A stretch of DNA of 64,000 nucleotides from Bryoerythrophyllum caledonicum (taxonomy: Eukaryota > Streptophyta > Bryopsida > Pottiales > Pottiaceae), in contig OZ020519.1 of the NCBI GenBank assembly GCA_963971425.1, forward strand, positions 12,602,028-12,666,027, written 5' to 3'. The notes under the pieces were generated by a model. That model ran no database searches. It had not been told where the DNA came from and worked only from the letters and a program-made list of their open reading frames with translations. The position numbers and the translations under genes were made by a program. This document shows, piece by piece, positions 34,226-46,405 of the stretch. How positions within the stretch are numbered: the first letter of the stretch is position 1; every line of letters starts with the position of its first letter.

Positions 34226-35790
34226 GGTAACAGAAGCGCAGGTTTATCACCACGGAACAAGCATATTGAGATTACATGCTTGGAGATTGTTACCCACAAA
34301 CACGAGACCTTGACCTTACATCAGACCTACTATGTGCCTCTACTCACAGATTGCTCCTGAATACTCTATCCTCTTGACACCAAGTCCCCATTCTCTATGC
34401 TACAACACAAGTGCATCACACAAATGGGAGAGCAAAAGTGAGACCACTGATGCCAAAACCCTAGAACTGGAGGTGCGACTAGGAAAACCAACGAAATCTG
34501 TGGAAATGATCCAAACGTTTACCTCTTGGCCGGTTGACAAACCGCGAGGCAAGGTGGAGTTTCTAGGATCACTCTAGTTTGGTAGCAGGAGCTTGCAAGG
34601 CGGGGGTGGAGAAAACCTGACCCCTCCCCTAAGAACCCGTCCCTCCACCTCGGAATCCAAATCCAACAGGCTTAAACACCTCATTGATTTCTCTTCCTCG
34701 TGGGGATGCCATCAAGCCTTGTGCAAGCTGCGACCTGGAGGTAGAGTAGAGTGGGTCAAAGAGTCCTACAGTAGTCCTTTGGTGGGATCCGAGCCTATTC
34801 CCCATTGATTTCCATTTGTTGGTGCAGTGGGGCATCTACAGCGCTGTGATACCTTTGACGATGCTGTCGCAACTTGCAAAGTCGTATTTGGAAGGAACAT
34901 GACGGAGCTGAAGCTCTTTCAGCCTTCTGCTCGATCCTGGTTACCGAAGAGGGAAGGAGGTTTCAGCGCCGCCGGCGTTCATAGTCCAGACGGGCGATGC
35001 GGTCTTTTAGGCATTGTAACGAACTTGGTTTCGCAACAACGGATATGATCTTGTCGGAAGTACCGTAAGTAATGTCCTGTCCTAATTTTCTTCCCATGGA
35101 TTGAATGGTGCATAAGTGTAGGCGAGTGAGTGGAGCGTTCGTGAGCTGTTTGACACTGTTTCGCATCTATGGTGTCAAGAATTTTACTGGTGTCGTATTC
35201 AAGAGCTCCTTGGTTACAGTGCACCATCGCTCCTCTTGTAATCTCTGGTTCTTGTGTGTCTCCGTGACTGCTTTCTTTTCATGCTCCTGAATGATTCTCT
35301 CTCATTGCTTTTGAGCATTACCGTGGCATCCTATCCTTGAGTCTAACGACGTAAATATCAGGATGCTTTGTTGTTTAGAACCTGTGGAGTGCATGGTGGG
35401 CGTCGTTTGTCTTTAGCCGCGGTGAAGTGTTGAAGGCAAGAGCTGATGATACAACCTTGTGACCTAAAAACATCGCTTCAGTTTCTGTCAGTATGGTATT
35501 TTGTAGATAGGGTTCCATGCCTTGTAAGAGAGAGTCTGACCTGATTTTGGTATGATTGTACCTTGAGCTTTAGAAATTTCAGTGGAATTGCTACTTTGAA
35601 ATCTTAAACTAGACCCACATTGGTTTCCTTGAGAAGTCAGCATCTGGCTCTTATGTTGACATGTGTAGTCCGACATTTGTTTGCAGATTCTGTATAGAGC
35701 CTCAAGACATCAGTTCAGACTCTATATTGTTTTCTTCATGGTTTTATCGGCATACTTCAAGTCAGCTGAGTCATAATTCAAGAGTACACC
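34226..35790. other. Shared 5' region between two divergent kinase genes
   Basis: About 1.56 kb between head-to-head kinase starts. It should contain both promoters and probably 5' UTR introns. Small frames (34827-35048, 35105-35290) are not recognised as proteins. No TATA box was chosen with confidence. Confidence 0.5.
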
Positions 35791-37260
35791 ATGACGATGC
35801 AATGTGATCCTGCGAAGTTGCGAGTTATAGGCGAAGCTGATGTGATTGAGCACTTCCATCTACCGCAATGTCACATAAGCAGCTTGCCAGAGGGTGTCCC
35901 TTTTAAGCGCGATCAATATGTTGTGTCTCTAACCGTTGCCGAGTCTGCTGAATTCATCAAATGGAAGTTTGTCAGGTTGTCTAGGCATTTGATTCCTATC
36001 TATAAAGGCGAACGGTTGAAGGACTTGCGGAAGCATTGCAAAACTGCTCATGCTTCCGAGGAGTTTTTTCTCACGGCTGCTAGGAATCTATGGTTAAGGA
36101 CAATCATCTGTACTGTTGACAGCAAAGATGCGAAAGCTTTTATTCGCAGTAACGTTTTACCGTACGAGTCCTATTGGAGGAGGCCTCTGGGAGATGAGCC
36201 AAGCAGTAGAGTACACTTTCCTTCTCATATTATCGAGGAAGTAGACGACCATAGACTGACATTAGGCAAAGCACTGAGCGAATGGAAGAGTAAAAGCCGG
36301 CCAGAAGATGTCGGTGGAGAAGAATGTGACGTTAGCAAGCACAAAGAAGACGATCAACGCAGGCCCGCGAAGACGTTTTGGGCGGTACGGGATGGGGTGC
36401 TGATAGAGAAACTTAACAAAGGTGGTCTTCTTTGGCAGGTGACATGGAGAGGTGGTACCTTCGTCAAGAAAGTTGCAGCTGGGGTCACTAAGTTTAAAAG
36501 AGAGGTTAATGCTATGGAAAATCTATGTCACCCGCATATTGTATACATCTTTGGCATCCATGGTCCGATCTCTGACGAGCAGGGCTCCTTGTACATGGAG
36601 TACATGGACAATGATCTGCATGCTCTCATTATTGACATACATCGCGAGGGTGGCGACAACGGTCCTCCATTCACGCACTACAACTCGGTTGACATTCTTT
36701 TGCAAATTGCAAAAGCAATGGCATACATGCACCGGAATGAAGTGATTCACGGAGACTTGAAGTCGTCAAATGTCCTCGTCAACAAGTTCGAGATAACCGA
36801 AAATCAATGTCGTTACTTGGTTAAAGTCGCTGATTTTGACGATTCTCGGAGGATAGTTTCACCTTTCGAACCAGCACCTGGAAGCACTCTATATGCTGCG
36901 CCTGAAGTACTCAAGTTTCGTGACAGGCCCTTGGAAGTTTCTATTCGGACGCCTGAATATATTGATGTCTACAGCTTTGGTCTTGTAGCATTTGAGGTTC
37001 TTACAGGAAAAACCATGCCCGAAATCACTATGGGCAGGGACTCGAGCGAGTTTAAGGAGGAAGTAATGAAAGGTGATTGGAAACCTTCTCTTCGTTCTGA
37101 ATGCAGACAAGATAAGTTTCTACGCATTGATGTCTTGATGTCACTCATCGAGCGTTGTTGGGACACTGGGACATCAGAACGATCACCACAAAGACCCCTC
37201 TTTCCAGAGATTGTTGAAGTTCTCAACGCCGTCAGAGAACAAATTCCGGTATTTTATTGA
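35791..37260 (+). CDS. Intact protein kinase with novel N-terminal domain, 489 aa
   Basis: Residues about 1-190 form a compact region I do not recognise (EADVIEHFHLPQCHISSLPE, EFIKWKFVRLSRHLIPIY, RPLGDEPSSRVHFPSHI). The kinase domain spans about 200-485: weak glycine loop (NKGGLLWQVTWRGG), beta-3 lysine in FVKKVA, helix-C Glu in FKREVNAME, then YMEYMDNDLHALI, VIHGDLKSSNVLV near residue 320 (HGD for HRD), VADFDDSRR near 348 (DFD for DFG), AAPEVL and DVYSFGLVAFEVLTG. The Lys, catalytic Asp and DFG Asp are kept, but the changed glycine loop and DFG suggest reduced or altered activity. It has one exon and ATG with no upstream competitor. Bryophytes have kinase-NB-LRR receptors; no NB domain is seen here. 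Confidence 0.9.
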   Translation: MTMQCDPAKLRVIGEADVIEHFHLPQCHISSLPEGVPFKRDQYVVSLTVAESAEFIKWKFVRLSRHLIPIYKGERLKDLRKHCKTAHASEEFFLTAARNLWLRTIICTVDSKDAKAFIRSNVLPYESYWRRPLGDEPSSRVHFPSHIIEEVDDHRLTLGKALSEWKSKSRPEDVGGEECDVSKHKEDDQRRPAKTFWAVRDGVLIEKLNKGGLLWQVTWRGGTFVKKVAAGVTKFKREVNAMENLCHPHIVYIFGIHGPISDEQGSLYMEYMDNDLHALIIDIHREGGDNGPPFTHYNSVDILLQIAKAMAYMHRNEVIHGDLKSSNVLVNKFEITENQCRYLVKVADFDDSRRIVSPFEPAPGSTLYAAPEVLKFRDRPLEVSIRTPEYIDVYSFGLVAFEVLTGKTMPEITMGRDSSEFKEEVMKGDWKPSLRSECRQDKFLRIDVLMSLIERCWDTGTSERSPQRPLFPEIVEVLNAVREQIPVFY

Positions 37261-39460
37261 TCCAATCTTGTAATTTCAAATCTTGAAAGCATTTTACCTT
37301 GTACATAAGCTGATTGTAGAGCCATTTTCGGATTGCATGCTACAGTAGATGTTCGTGGCTGTAATGACCACGAACGTTCTGGACCAGGGTAAATGAAGTC
37401 CTTGGCACTCTATCAGGAAGCGATAAAACACAACGTCGCCATGATGACGATTTTATTACTGACCCTGGGATGTTGTAGGAGGATTATCCTGAGATGTTGC
37501 AGCAAGAGGATGCTCATGAGGCGTTGCAAGCGGAGGACGCTTCTCATGAGGTGTTGCACCCAGAGGAAGTTCCTGAGGCTAGTACTTTTAAGTTAACAAT
37601 GGATTCTTCTCCTGCGAAGAGTCGGGCATTAAGAATAATGGTTTCAGAGGAGTGTTTCCATTATGAGTGACTAATTCTCTACCGTGGTTGGCTTTTGATG
37701 AACAGAGAGCTAAGCCTCGTCGATCGAAAAAATTGATGAAATGGCTCAAGCGCTTCTCGTGTGCAAGTGGGGGGAATGTCCAAGATTGACGAGTGAGTAG
37801 AGAATTTGGAATGAGATCAAAGCCAGTCATCGCCATATTGCTGATATTGGCCAATTGCAGGTAGTGAAGGGCTACACTAATTAGATGTATCAACCAGAAG
37901 CCTTGAAAACTATGCCGTTCACTCTATATAGTGTGGATTCATTATTGATGTAATCACCTACGCTAATCTGCATCAAATACGTGCTTATCAAGTTCTGCTT
38001 GGGTATTCAATTCAAGCAAGTGTGTGCCACTCGATGTTTGGATGTATATTTCCGATTAGTGTAGGAATTCGAACTACTCTGGTCCACTTTATATGGAGTG
38101 AATGGTGTAGTCACAAATCAAACTATTTTCAGTGGCCAAAATAACAGGGATTACAAACTATACAAACTCTCTTCTACATAAACCCTAGAAAACCTAAAGA
38201 AACCTTGATTTGCTCGAAACACCTTATAAAACCTCAAATCACAATGGATTTTATTGGCCAGCTCATAGTAAATTCATCGCAAAGTATCAAAACCTCAATG
38301 TTTCCTTCTAACTCTCTGTCACGGGATGTGTCGGGAGGCCTTCCGCATCTTAGTTGTTTTCATAGATTTGTGTTACTTAATCTACGTGTATATGTGTGGG
38401 ATGTGTGGCCAAGTTCTCTTTTCATCCGGCGGATGGCTTTCATCCGCCTAGGGTTTGAGATAGGTATTCGGCGGCGCGCACGTCCTTGGCTTGACATCTT
38501 TGTCAACTCCCAAGCTTTGTGAGTTAGGTGAAGAGTACCAGTTGCGTGTTTTTACTTGTAAGTGATGGTGGTTGCCATTAGTAAAACCTCGTGCATACTT
38601 TCCTCTACTTGCACTCATTGATTCTTCCTTTTGGTGCGTAACTCTGGATTGCGTAGGATCTACAACTATCTTATTTAACAAATATCACCATCTTTTTTCT
38701 TTAATTTCTGTTACTTTCGTTGTGAGAAGTTGCAAAAGAGTAAAAGAAGAGTAGAAGAGAAGTGCATATTTCTTATTTCCGAGATTGCACAAGTTTTTGT
38801 GCAAAATGTATACATAGATTTTTCTTTATAATTTTCATCACTTTGGATTAAAAGAGTGCTTTGAAACTTTGAGAGAATACTTGGGTATTACTAGTTATAC
38901 TTTTTGCAAGTATTGTGAAAACTAGGTGTTAAAAACTACACTGAAGATCACATTTAGTGTATGGGCGCAAATAGAGTACTTACCATAGTACACTATTTGT
39001 GAAAAAGTTTGCAATTAGTGTTAGATGCCAATGTCATTAATAACACCACCAAACAACCGCCTACTGGTTGTCATACTTTTATTCTCCTTAACCTTAATTG
39101 ATTTCCGTTAGGCTTTTAAGTTTACATTAGTTAACTTATTTAACCTTAAAAACTGAACTACAAAACTTATATTTAGTATTACCTCTTTTTTTACAAAGTT
39201 TAGCACATTAATAGAGGAACTTATTACTACACTAAATAATGCATTTATTGTATGTCACACTAATTGGTTTATGAATACTTTAATTTTTTACTCTTGGTGA
39301 ATATTCTTACTAATTATGTCTACAATGATCTGCCTCTTTGAGTAATATAGATAATTGTGCTCTTAGTTGAAATACTCAGCAAATGTAAAAAATGTAGCAT
39401 TTGTAAATCAATTAGTGCGACGTACACTAAATGCAATATTTAGTGTAGTCTTTACATGCT
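37261..39460. other. Gene-poor 3' flank
   Basis: No supported gene in about 2.2 kb. Near 37460-37590 there is a degenerate repeat of GAGGATG/GAGGTGTTGCA-type strings; other frames are short and unrecognised. Confidence 0.45.
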
Positions 39461-39462
39461 CC

Positions 39463-39582
39463 ACATCCTGCCCCACATAATACATCAAGCACATCATGCC
39501 CCCACATAATACATCAAGCACATCATGCCCCCACATAATACATCAAGCACATCATGCCCCCACATGATACATCAAGCACATG
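39463..39582. repeat. 29-bp tandem repeat, four units
   Basis: Four near-identical units beginning TGCCCCCACATAATACATC, with single-base differences in the first and last. Confidence 0.95.
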
Positions 39583-40490
39583 GCACAAGCTTGGTGGTCT
39601 CTCAGCTTGAAACCTTCCATACCAAACGAAAGAGCTTATTTGGTCTTTCAATCCTTAAAAGACGGAGTCTATGATCGTGGCATCAATCCCATTTTTCATT
39701 CTTCTATGTGCTCTAATTTTTCATCAAATAGAATTGGAAATATTTAAACTTTATTTCTCAAAGATGAGACCACATGTTTAGAATATGTCACAAAAACTAG
39801 AATTTTTTTTCAATTTTTTTCAAATTATTGTGTTTTTGTAAAGAAATTTTGAAGAAAATTCACATCATGTACAAATCATATGTATAGAACATGGTAATTT
39901 TACAAAAGGTGTACATTATTTTTCCAAAACTTGTGGTTTTAATGAATGTTTTTCCGTATTCAACTAAAGCTAGGAAATTGGTCAACCACAGGTACAGGTC
40001 CAAAGTTCAAATTGCAATAAATTACTCAATTTTATGTATTTTCTATAATTACAAATTGGAATGGAAACTAGAGTTTGTAAATGTCTTTTCATTAGGTGAA
40101 CTCAAGCTCAAAAACTACCATTTCAATGACTTGTAAATTACATTTGTAGTGCTTGAGCTAGATGTTTCTAAAATTCACTACATTGAGGTACATGACACAA
40201 ACATTTTCTTCTTAAGATATAACAAAATTACTTTAAAGAGGTAGATCTCATCATCATCTTATACTTTCACAAGGTTTGTGAACTCTCCTAAAAAAGAATT
40301 GGATAAAAAATGGTCATATATATTGATTTTCATCCTTAAATGTCATGGGAGAAGCCACTTTTTGGCTCTTGAGTCCTTTAGCCCTTAATCCCTTCATGTT
40401 GTCTAGGCTATGGCGCATCCACAATTTACAGCGTAATAGATTTTGAGGCATAGATAGATTTTGAGGCAATAGCCATGCCGGCCTTAAAGG
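39583..40490. other. AT-rich gap
   Basis: No gene was seen. The bases near 40350-40395 (CTTTAGCCCTTAATCCC) and 40482-40495 resemble worn ends of TTAA-type repeats. Confidence 0.45.
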
Positions 40491-40491
40491 A

Positions 40492-40722
40492 TTAAACGTC
40501 AGTCAAAAACCGCATGCACATGATTGTATTTCGCTCTATAGGATACATAAACACTATTTGAATTTAGCAAGACTTACACCCTTAGATTGAAAATTCTTCA
40601 ACTAACTCCTTTCATTTGGCGGTCATTTCAAAATCTGAAATTTATCATGTTTAAATACGCCATTATTCGTGCACAATATTGTGGCCACCATTCGCTGGTT
40701 CTAACGTTTAGGGAGTTGAGGA
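40492..40722 (+). repeat. Dispersed repeat E, copy 2
   Basis: Aligns in order with E copies at 16434, 54531 and 63300: AAATTCTTCAAC...GGTCATTTCAAAATCT...ATCATGTTTAAATACG...AATATTGTGGCCACCA. The left end is TTAAACGTCAGTC, resembling repeat F's terminus. It directly abuts D2. Confidence 0.6.
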
Positions 40723-41453
40723 TTAACCCTCGAACGCTTGCAAAGCCAGAAATCGGCTTTTTGGATGACTTTTGGAATGATAATCAATGTATACAATCAT
40801 TTTCATCCAAATTTGTTTTGTGGAATTTGTTCAATGTGTAAGTATTAGATTATGAAGAAACTTACTTTATTGAGGTAATCATGGTAAATCCAAAAAATGA
40901 TTATATGTGATATGATGTTCAATGTAGTGTAGTTTACGAACTTTTAACCGTAGGTCCAAATTTGAATTTGAGCTATTACAACGGTATTCTTTCAATTTGT
41001 GTCCAAGTAATCAAGTGATTTTTTGGATGCCTATCTTCCATTCCAATTCAAAAATTTGTAAAGTTTGTAAAATTGAATAACTTATGCAATTTTAACTTTG
41101 GACCTACACCCTCAGGTGACCAATTTTCTAATTTTAGATGAATATGGTACCATTTTATTGCACCACAAGCTTTGGCACTAAAAAATACACCTTCGATGAA
41201 TTTTACAAAATGATTAAGCATAATCTATATTTGATATGGACTTTCTTCACTTTTTCTTCAGAAAATCATGGTAAGTTTAAATTCTTCATAAAGAAATCGT
41301 GTATTTTTTGTGACACAATCAAAACATGTCATCTCATCTTTGAAGAAGAAAATAAAAAAATGTACACAAATGCTTTATAAGAAATGAGTGCACAGAACAT
41401 AATGGAAATTGGGTTTGGTTCCACGGTAATAGGCCCCGGCAATCAAGGGTTAA
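40723..41453 (+). mobile_element. TTAA-bounded repeat D2 (D-type, 731 bp)
   Basis: From TTAACCCTCGAACGC to GGCAATCAAGGGTTAA. Uninterrupted sibling of the outer element D1; where D1 holds the B insertion after TTAA, D2 reads TTCAA. No coding capacity; the reading frame inside (41138-41380) is AT-rich chance. Confidence 0.85.
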
Positions 41454-41733
41454 GTGAACTAGATACACCTGCCTCTTGGAACCAACAATTCCAAAATTGG
41501 CTAAACCAATCCGAAAAGTTAGAAGAAAAATTGGACTTCTAATGATACATTGTAAAATTCTTGAAATAATAAGGAAAATTAGCCAAAATGCTGATAGCAA
41601 AAGGAGTGGTTAGTTACCTTTTACGATGATATTTGTGGATATCACATAGGTATAACATGGGTGTCATCCAGGTATATCATGGATGATACCGGGCATGGCC
41701 TAGGTTTCTGCACCTCTTACGTACTTGAATAGC
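41454..41733. other. Short gap between two TTAA repeats
   Basis: 280 bp with direct repeats of GGTATAACATGGGTGTCATCCAGG-type strings near 41640-41690; no gene. Confidence 0.5.
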
Positions 41734-42691
41734 TTAACCCCTAAAGAACCAAGTGTCCAAAACGGGCTTTTTGAAAAATCAGTCAGGTTCCTATGGTGTC
41801 AATTTTCAACATTCCACTTTGAAATTTTTACTATAGAAAGACATTACCAAGAGCTCAGTGGGAAAACAATTTTTTCCTAAATTGGACATTTGATGAAAAA
41901 GTTATAGGGTTTTGAATTTTAAATGGGGAGGGCGGACACCTCGGGCACCTCCAAAAACTTTTGATAGGACACTCTAGACTATTGAAAGTGAGATTTTCAT
42001 TACTCGCAAGTAATATTATTTCCCTTCATGTTGTCAAAAAAAAGTTCTTGTCTTTAGTGAAAAGTAGCATACCAACCCAAGTCAAACATTTTCACACATT
42101 GTCACTCATTGTCGGGCAAGGTACCAAAAAAACTTCTTCTTTTCCACATAAAACCTAGAGATCTTCATATTTTTCACTTTTTATTATTTCCACAACAGTA
42201 TGTAATGTAAACCTTCTTATTAACCATTCGGATTATCAATCAAAAACATATTAAGTTCAAAAAAAATTAAAGTGTGAATTAACAAATTTTGAGCCTCCAC
42301 TCCTTGCACACTTGTTTTGAATATGCTACACCCAGTCTCTACCTCTAAAAATTGGTGTGTGAGGAGCTAACATCATGCTTAACAAGATGGTAATAGATTT
42401 AGACCTTGTGTAGTGAAATTTTTTGACACCAACAGAAGTCAAAGTCTCCTGATCCACTAAACGCAGGGAAGAAAATGAACCATTTGCTTGCCTTCAAACA
42501 CTATAATCTTTCAATCCGTGCGGTCAAAAATTATGAAATTTTGAACATGTATTACTTGATAAGCCTTTATTGAGATCCTACAGTCAGAACTAAAAATAAA
42601 AGTTTTTGTTACCTTCTATATCCATTGCACTAGAATCCAACAATTTTGAAGTGTTTTTGGTGTAAAACTGTCTTGGTACCTTAGGGGTTAA
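41734..42691 (+). mobile_element. TTAA-bounded repeat G2 (G-type, 958 bp)
   Basis: From TTAACCCCTAAAGAACC to TTGGTACCTTAGGGGTTAA, same orientation as G1 and nearly identical to it over its whole length, apart from small indels such as near 41976. It has the CTTTCAATCCGTGCGGTC core. The short plus-strand frame at 41961-42158 is inside it and is not a gene. Confidence 0.92.
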
Positions 42692-43944
42692 CTAACTAAT
42701 TCAAAGTGTAGGTTGTAACATTTCTAATATGTTTAGAAAATTGATTCTGAGATCACTGCTCAAGCTGTACCTTTGAACTCGTTACAGATAATCAAGCGTG
42801 AACATCAGAGCTGAGTTTGATTACATATATATCAGAACAAAAGGTCAAAACTCATGGTCACTTTGTCTCCACCCTCGCAACCCTCGTTCAGAAAGTTGTC
42901 CGCCTGTTCTGATCCGGGATCTCGTCAGCGCTGACAGACCACTGTATCATTCATAGTGTTCATCAACTGCTCACCATCCTCGTTGCTTTGCAGACAATCT
43001 ATTCAACATCTGGTGTCTGCAATCGGAATATTCGGTTCTGACTGAGTCTGCTCTGCGCTTGTGTGATCGACAACTTGATGCGCTCTTTGACAAATTGTTT
43101 ATCTTGCGCCTCAGGCTAGAGTGTAGGATATGATGCACGTCTCGGTGGAGACAGATGCACCTAGACTTGTGTGCACTTGAAGGTGGAGGTTTACACTACC
43201 TAGGGTCTGCTTTCGAGGTCTGTTCGGAAGGGGTTGCAGACATCTTCTTCCCAGGTTGATGGTATCTTCGTGGCCGGTATGCACTGACTCTTATGATTGT
43301 GATCTTCAGTGTTGCCATTTGGGGTGCTTTCGAATGGCTGTTGGTGATGATTGTGAATGCTGTCCGTGCTTTAGGCTGATGGAGCAGAGATTTTCGTGAG
43401 ATTCTTTCAGTTTGTGCTTGGCCCTGGAGGGAAGAAGGTTTCGGGTGAAGTCGGATGGGGAACTCTTCTTCATGTGCACCAGGTCGTGGTGAATCGAGCC
43501 GGGCCAACTACGAGCAGGTGAGATCTGTCCAACCTTCTGCACGAGGCATTCCACTCTTTCTCGTTTGTATTCTTACATGTGGATCTTGGTCCGGGCATTC
43601 TTTGTAACTAGCTCATGGTAACAGGCTTAGATTCGAGCGGATTATTTTTTGTTATCAAAGTGGCCGTCTGACGAAACCGTATGTTACTCTGCTCTTTGTT
43701 TCAACACATCTGCAGGGACTCCAGTTGGCTATTTCCTCTGAATATTCACGGGGTAGCACGGTCGTGGATCGCTTCGGACCCAGACAGAATGTGCCGCACC
43801 CCAGGCATACCTGCATCTTGAGGAACGCTCGATTATAATATGACTGCAATAAATATGTCCTGCCCGATAAGGAAGACGTCTGCGAAAGCGAAGGCATCGT
43901 AAACTAGCAACTCACATCGGCGGTCCTTCCCTTATGCTTCTAGG
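42692..43944. other. 5' flank of the TIR-NB-LRR gene
   Basis: About 1.25 kb without a recognised domain. It may contain promoter and 5' UTR exons of the receptor gene. Frames on both strands at 43196-43897 are mutually overlapping and not supported. Confidence 0.45.
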
Positions 43945-44616
43945 GTGCTTTGTGCAATCTCATTCCAATGTTTCCTCTTAACTGATGCCTTCACTATATG
44001 GTGCAGCTCCTTGCAGCTTGACGGGGTGAAACATAAAGTTTTCATCAGCCATTCTGGAGCACAGAAGGACTTCGCGGAGCAGTTGTGTGTAGATCTGGAA
44101 AGGCGAGGGTTCCTGTGGCCATTCTTCGACCAGAGACAACACAGTCTGCCCAAGGGCAAGGATTTCGTGCCTCTCATCCAGGAAGCAGCCCGACAGTGTC
44201 ATGTTGCTGTGATAGTATTGTCGGAGGAGTTCTTATGTTCGAAGTGGCCCATGATAGAGCTTGCTGAGTTTCACGGTGCACAACAAGCGGGGAACCCACG
44301 GCTGTACATGCTCCCACTTTTCTACAAGTTGTCGGCGAAGGATCTGGATGAGAAGGCCATTGAGGAGCGTTGGGTGCCCAAGTGGAGACAAATAATCGGC
44401 GATGGTGACACACGGAACGACGTGGCGAAATGGAGTGGTGCTGTTCGAGCGCTGCGGAAGATAAATGGCGTGGTGTTTGGTCGGAAGGGACCGTCGGAGG
44501 TGGCTTACCGGGAGGATATCGTGCAGTGCATTTTCAGGTTGTCGTCTTCAGACTTGCTATACGGCAGTTCTCGGAAGATGGTCGGTTACAGTCGAGTTTG
44601 CGAGGTTGGTGCCTAA
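43945..44616 (+). CDS. TIR-NB-LRR immune receptor, TIR exon
   Basis: First recognised exon of a multi-exon receptor gene running to about 47246. After residue 28 it reads HKVFISHSGAQKDFAEQLC, then PFFDQRQHSLPKGKDF, VAVIVLSEEF and SKWPMIELAEF. These are the TIR strands and helices. The Glu in PMIEL is the position of the NAD-cleaving glutamate of plant TIR domains, so NADase activity is possible. The first 24 residues look intronic; splice acceptors GTGCAG (before 44007) and TTGCAG (before 44017) lie in frame, so the true exon probably starts there, with the start codon further 5'. The exon likely ends at CGAG-GTTGGT near 44605. A small in-phase exon may follow at 44688. The TIR type is like those of bryophytes. 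Confidence 0.88.
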   Translation: MLCAISFQCFLLTDAFTIWCSSLQLDGVKHKVFISHSGAQKDFAEQLCVDLERRGFLWPFFDQRQHSLPKGKDFVPLIQEAARQCHVAVIVLSEEFLCSKWPMIELAEFHGAQQAGNPRLYMLPLFYKLSAKDLDEKAIEERWVPKWRQIIGDGDTRNDVAKWSGAVRALRKINGVVFGRKGPSEVAYREDIVQCIFRLSSSDLLYGSSRKMVGYSRVCEVGA

Positions 44617-44954
44617 GCCCATTTTGGTGTGTTAATATTGTATCGTGAAGGATAGGATTCTTATCGTCGTCATTGCTTGTATTGTAGGTGGATGATGAGT
44701 TAGACATTGGCGAGTTAGAGCAATTAGGCTGCTGGAATAATGAGAACAACTAACATGTGACTCTATTGCCGAGGAGTTGTTCAAAACATACAAGTCGATG
44801 TGCATGTTTGATGAGGCAGCCTGGTTGAACTGACAATGTTTCTGGCTTAGGCGTGTTGTGGTGTACAGTGTTGGTTAGTTGGGTGGCATTCAAACGTTTG
44901 GTGGAGATAATTGGTGTGAGGGAGTTGTGTGGTAGACTTGTGGAATGTGTTTAG

Positions 44955-46405
44955 GTGCACCTGCTTAAATCACATTGTGGCATTCAGATGGTGCGTGGTC
45001 AATTTGTGAGAAGCACGAGAGGAGGCCCATCATATCTGGGCTTGTATGGAGTGAGTGGAGCAGGGAAGACAACCTTGTCCAAGGCCTTGTGCGACGAGTT
45101 TTGCGGAGAGTATATGGGTCGGGTGTGCCACGTGGACTTGGGTGAAGGTCGAAGATTGGGCAAGGCGTGGGATAAAGACCGGAATGCGAAGTGGCGATTG
45201 AGGCGGGTGAAGCGGATGCTTAAGACACTATGTGGTCTTGATAAAGAAGTGTTGGATCGAATGAGAGATGTTGATGAGGTACTTTGATTTAGTTATGGCA
45301 AATGCTTGGACATTGTCTTTCATTGAAGGTCATTGTAGTGCAGTTGCTCTTTGTTGGGGGAGGAGATTTTGTATTGAAGGTGATGGGGGTGCTCGCTGAT
45401 GGGTGGTGCTTGAATGATCTTTGGCAGGGCTTGACGGTATTGCAGAGTCGCCTAAAGCGAGAGCCTGTGTTGCTAGCCATTGACAATGTCACGAATGAGA
45501 ACAGTTCTTGGAAGGAAGCTCATGAGTACTTGCGGTGTGGTTTCCATCTTGGGAGCAGAATCGTGATCACATCACGGAGCAAAGTGAATGTTGGGAACTT
45601 GGTGCCGGACGTCCAATTTTGTGTGGCAATGCCAAGCTTGTGTGCGACGGAAGCAGGAGAATTGTGTTTGAGAAGTGCTGCTCCGTCAATGTCCATCTTT
45701 GGGTTGAGTGTCAAAGAAAAAAGATTTCTTGGGCGGTGCATTCGTGGGTGCTTGTATAGCGATCCGGGCCGAGTTGGGGTATTATGTGATGTTGGCAGAG
45801 ATGAGGTTGGGCTTCTATCTGAGTATTGTGCGTACGATTTATGGGAGATGAGTTTTTATCCAATGGCATTGTCGGCGTTAGGCGATTTCTTCCGCCGATA
45901 TTTTAGTAACAATGACATGTTGCAATGGATGGGTTTCTTTGAAGAGGAGAAGGACCCGCTTTGGGATGTATGGAAATTGCCAGATGGTATTGGAGGGATT
46001 TTTGGGTTGCAATTCCATTCATTACCATCAAGCGAGCAACTTCTTTTTTTGGATATTGTCTTCTTTGAAAAGGTTCGGGAATTTGAACCTTGGCCTTCCA
46101 GTCTACATTGGGACATGCTTTGTCGAATGCATGAGGAGACAAGACCAAGTATGATTAGACGAGTAAGTACCTTGTTGATTGCTTTGTCGTGCTTCCATTT
46201 TGGTCGAAGGGAAGTTGAATTGTGTTGTCAACCTAGTGCTTGGATGATTGTAAGAGAGGAAGTTAATGTGTTACAGAAGTGTGTGGATGCTGATGTGAGA
46301 GTGGGATGGTGTGTTGCAGTTGCAAGATTTGGAGAGGTCTGGTATGATAACATTGGATTGGGAATTATTTCAAATTTTTGGTATCATGCAAATACTGATG
46401 CATGA
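44955..46405 (+). CDS. TIR-NB-LRR immune receptor, NB-ARC exons
   Basis: Exon about 44955-45277 opens after a CAG acceptor and holds the P-loop GLYGVSGAGKTTLSKALCDEF, then VCHVDLGEG; it ends before a GTACTT donor-like site. The next frame, 45302-46405 (probably from a GAAG acceptor near 45328), holds Walker B REPVLLAIDNV, the RNBS-B motif GSRIVITSRS and a C-terminal ARC-like helical part (FPYP-type elements such as MSFYPMALSALGDFF). It therefore has the ATP-binding switch needed for receptor oligomerisation. The frame ends at a stop just before the MHD motif, which continues in another frame (see next entry). The cell location is cytosolic or nuclear by family. The exon boundaries are estimates. 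Confidence 0.85.

Noticed and set aside
41138-42158. Small ORFs inside the TTAA-bounded repeats
   Set aside because: AT-rich, not conserved between sibling copies and without domains; treated as chance.
43196-43897. Frames on both strands upstream of the receptor gene
   Set aside because: Mutually overlapping and without recognisable motifs; more likely promoter or UTR.
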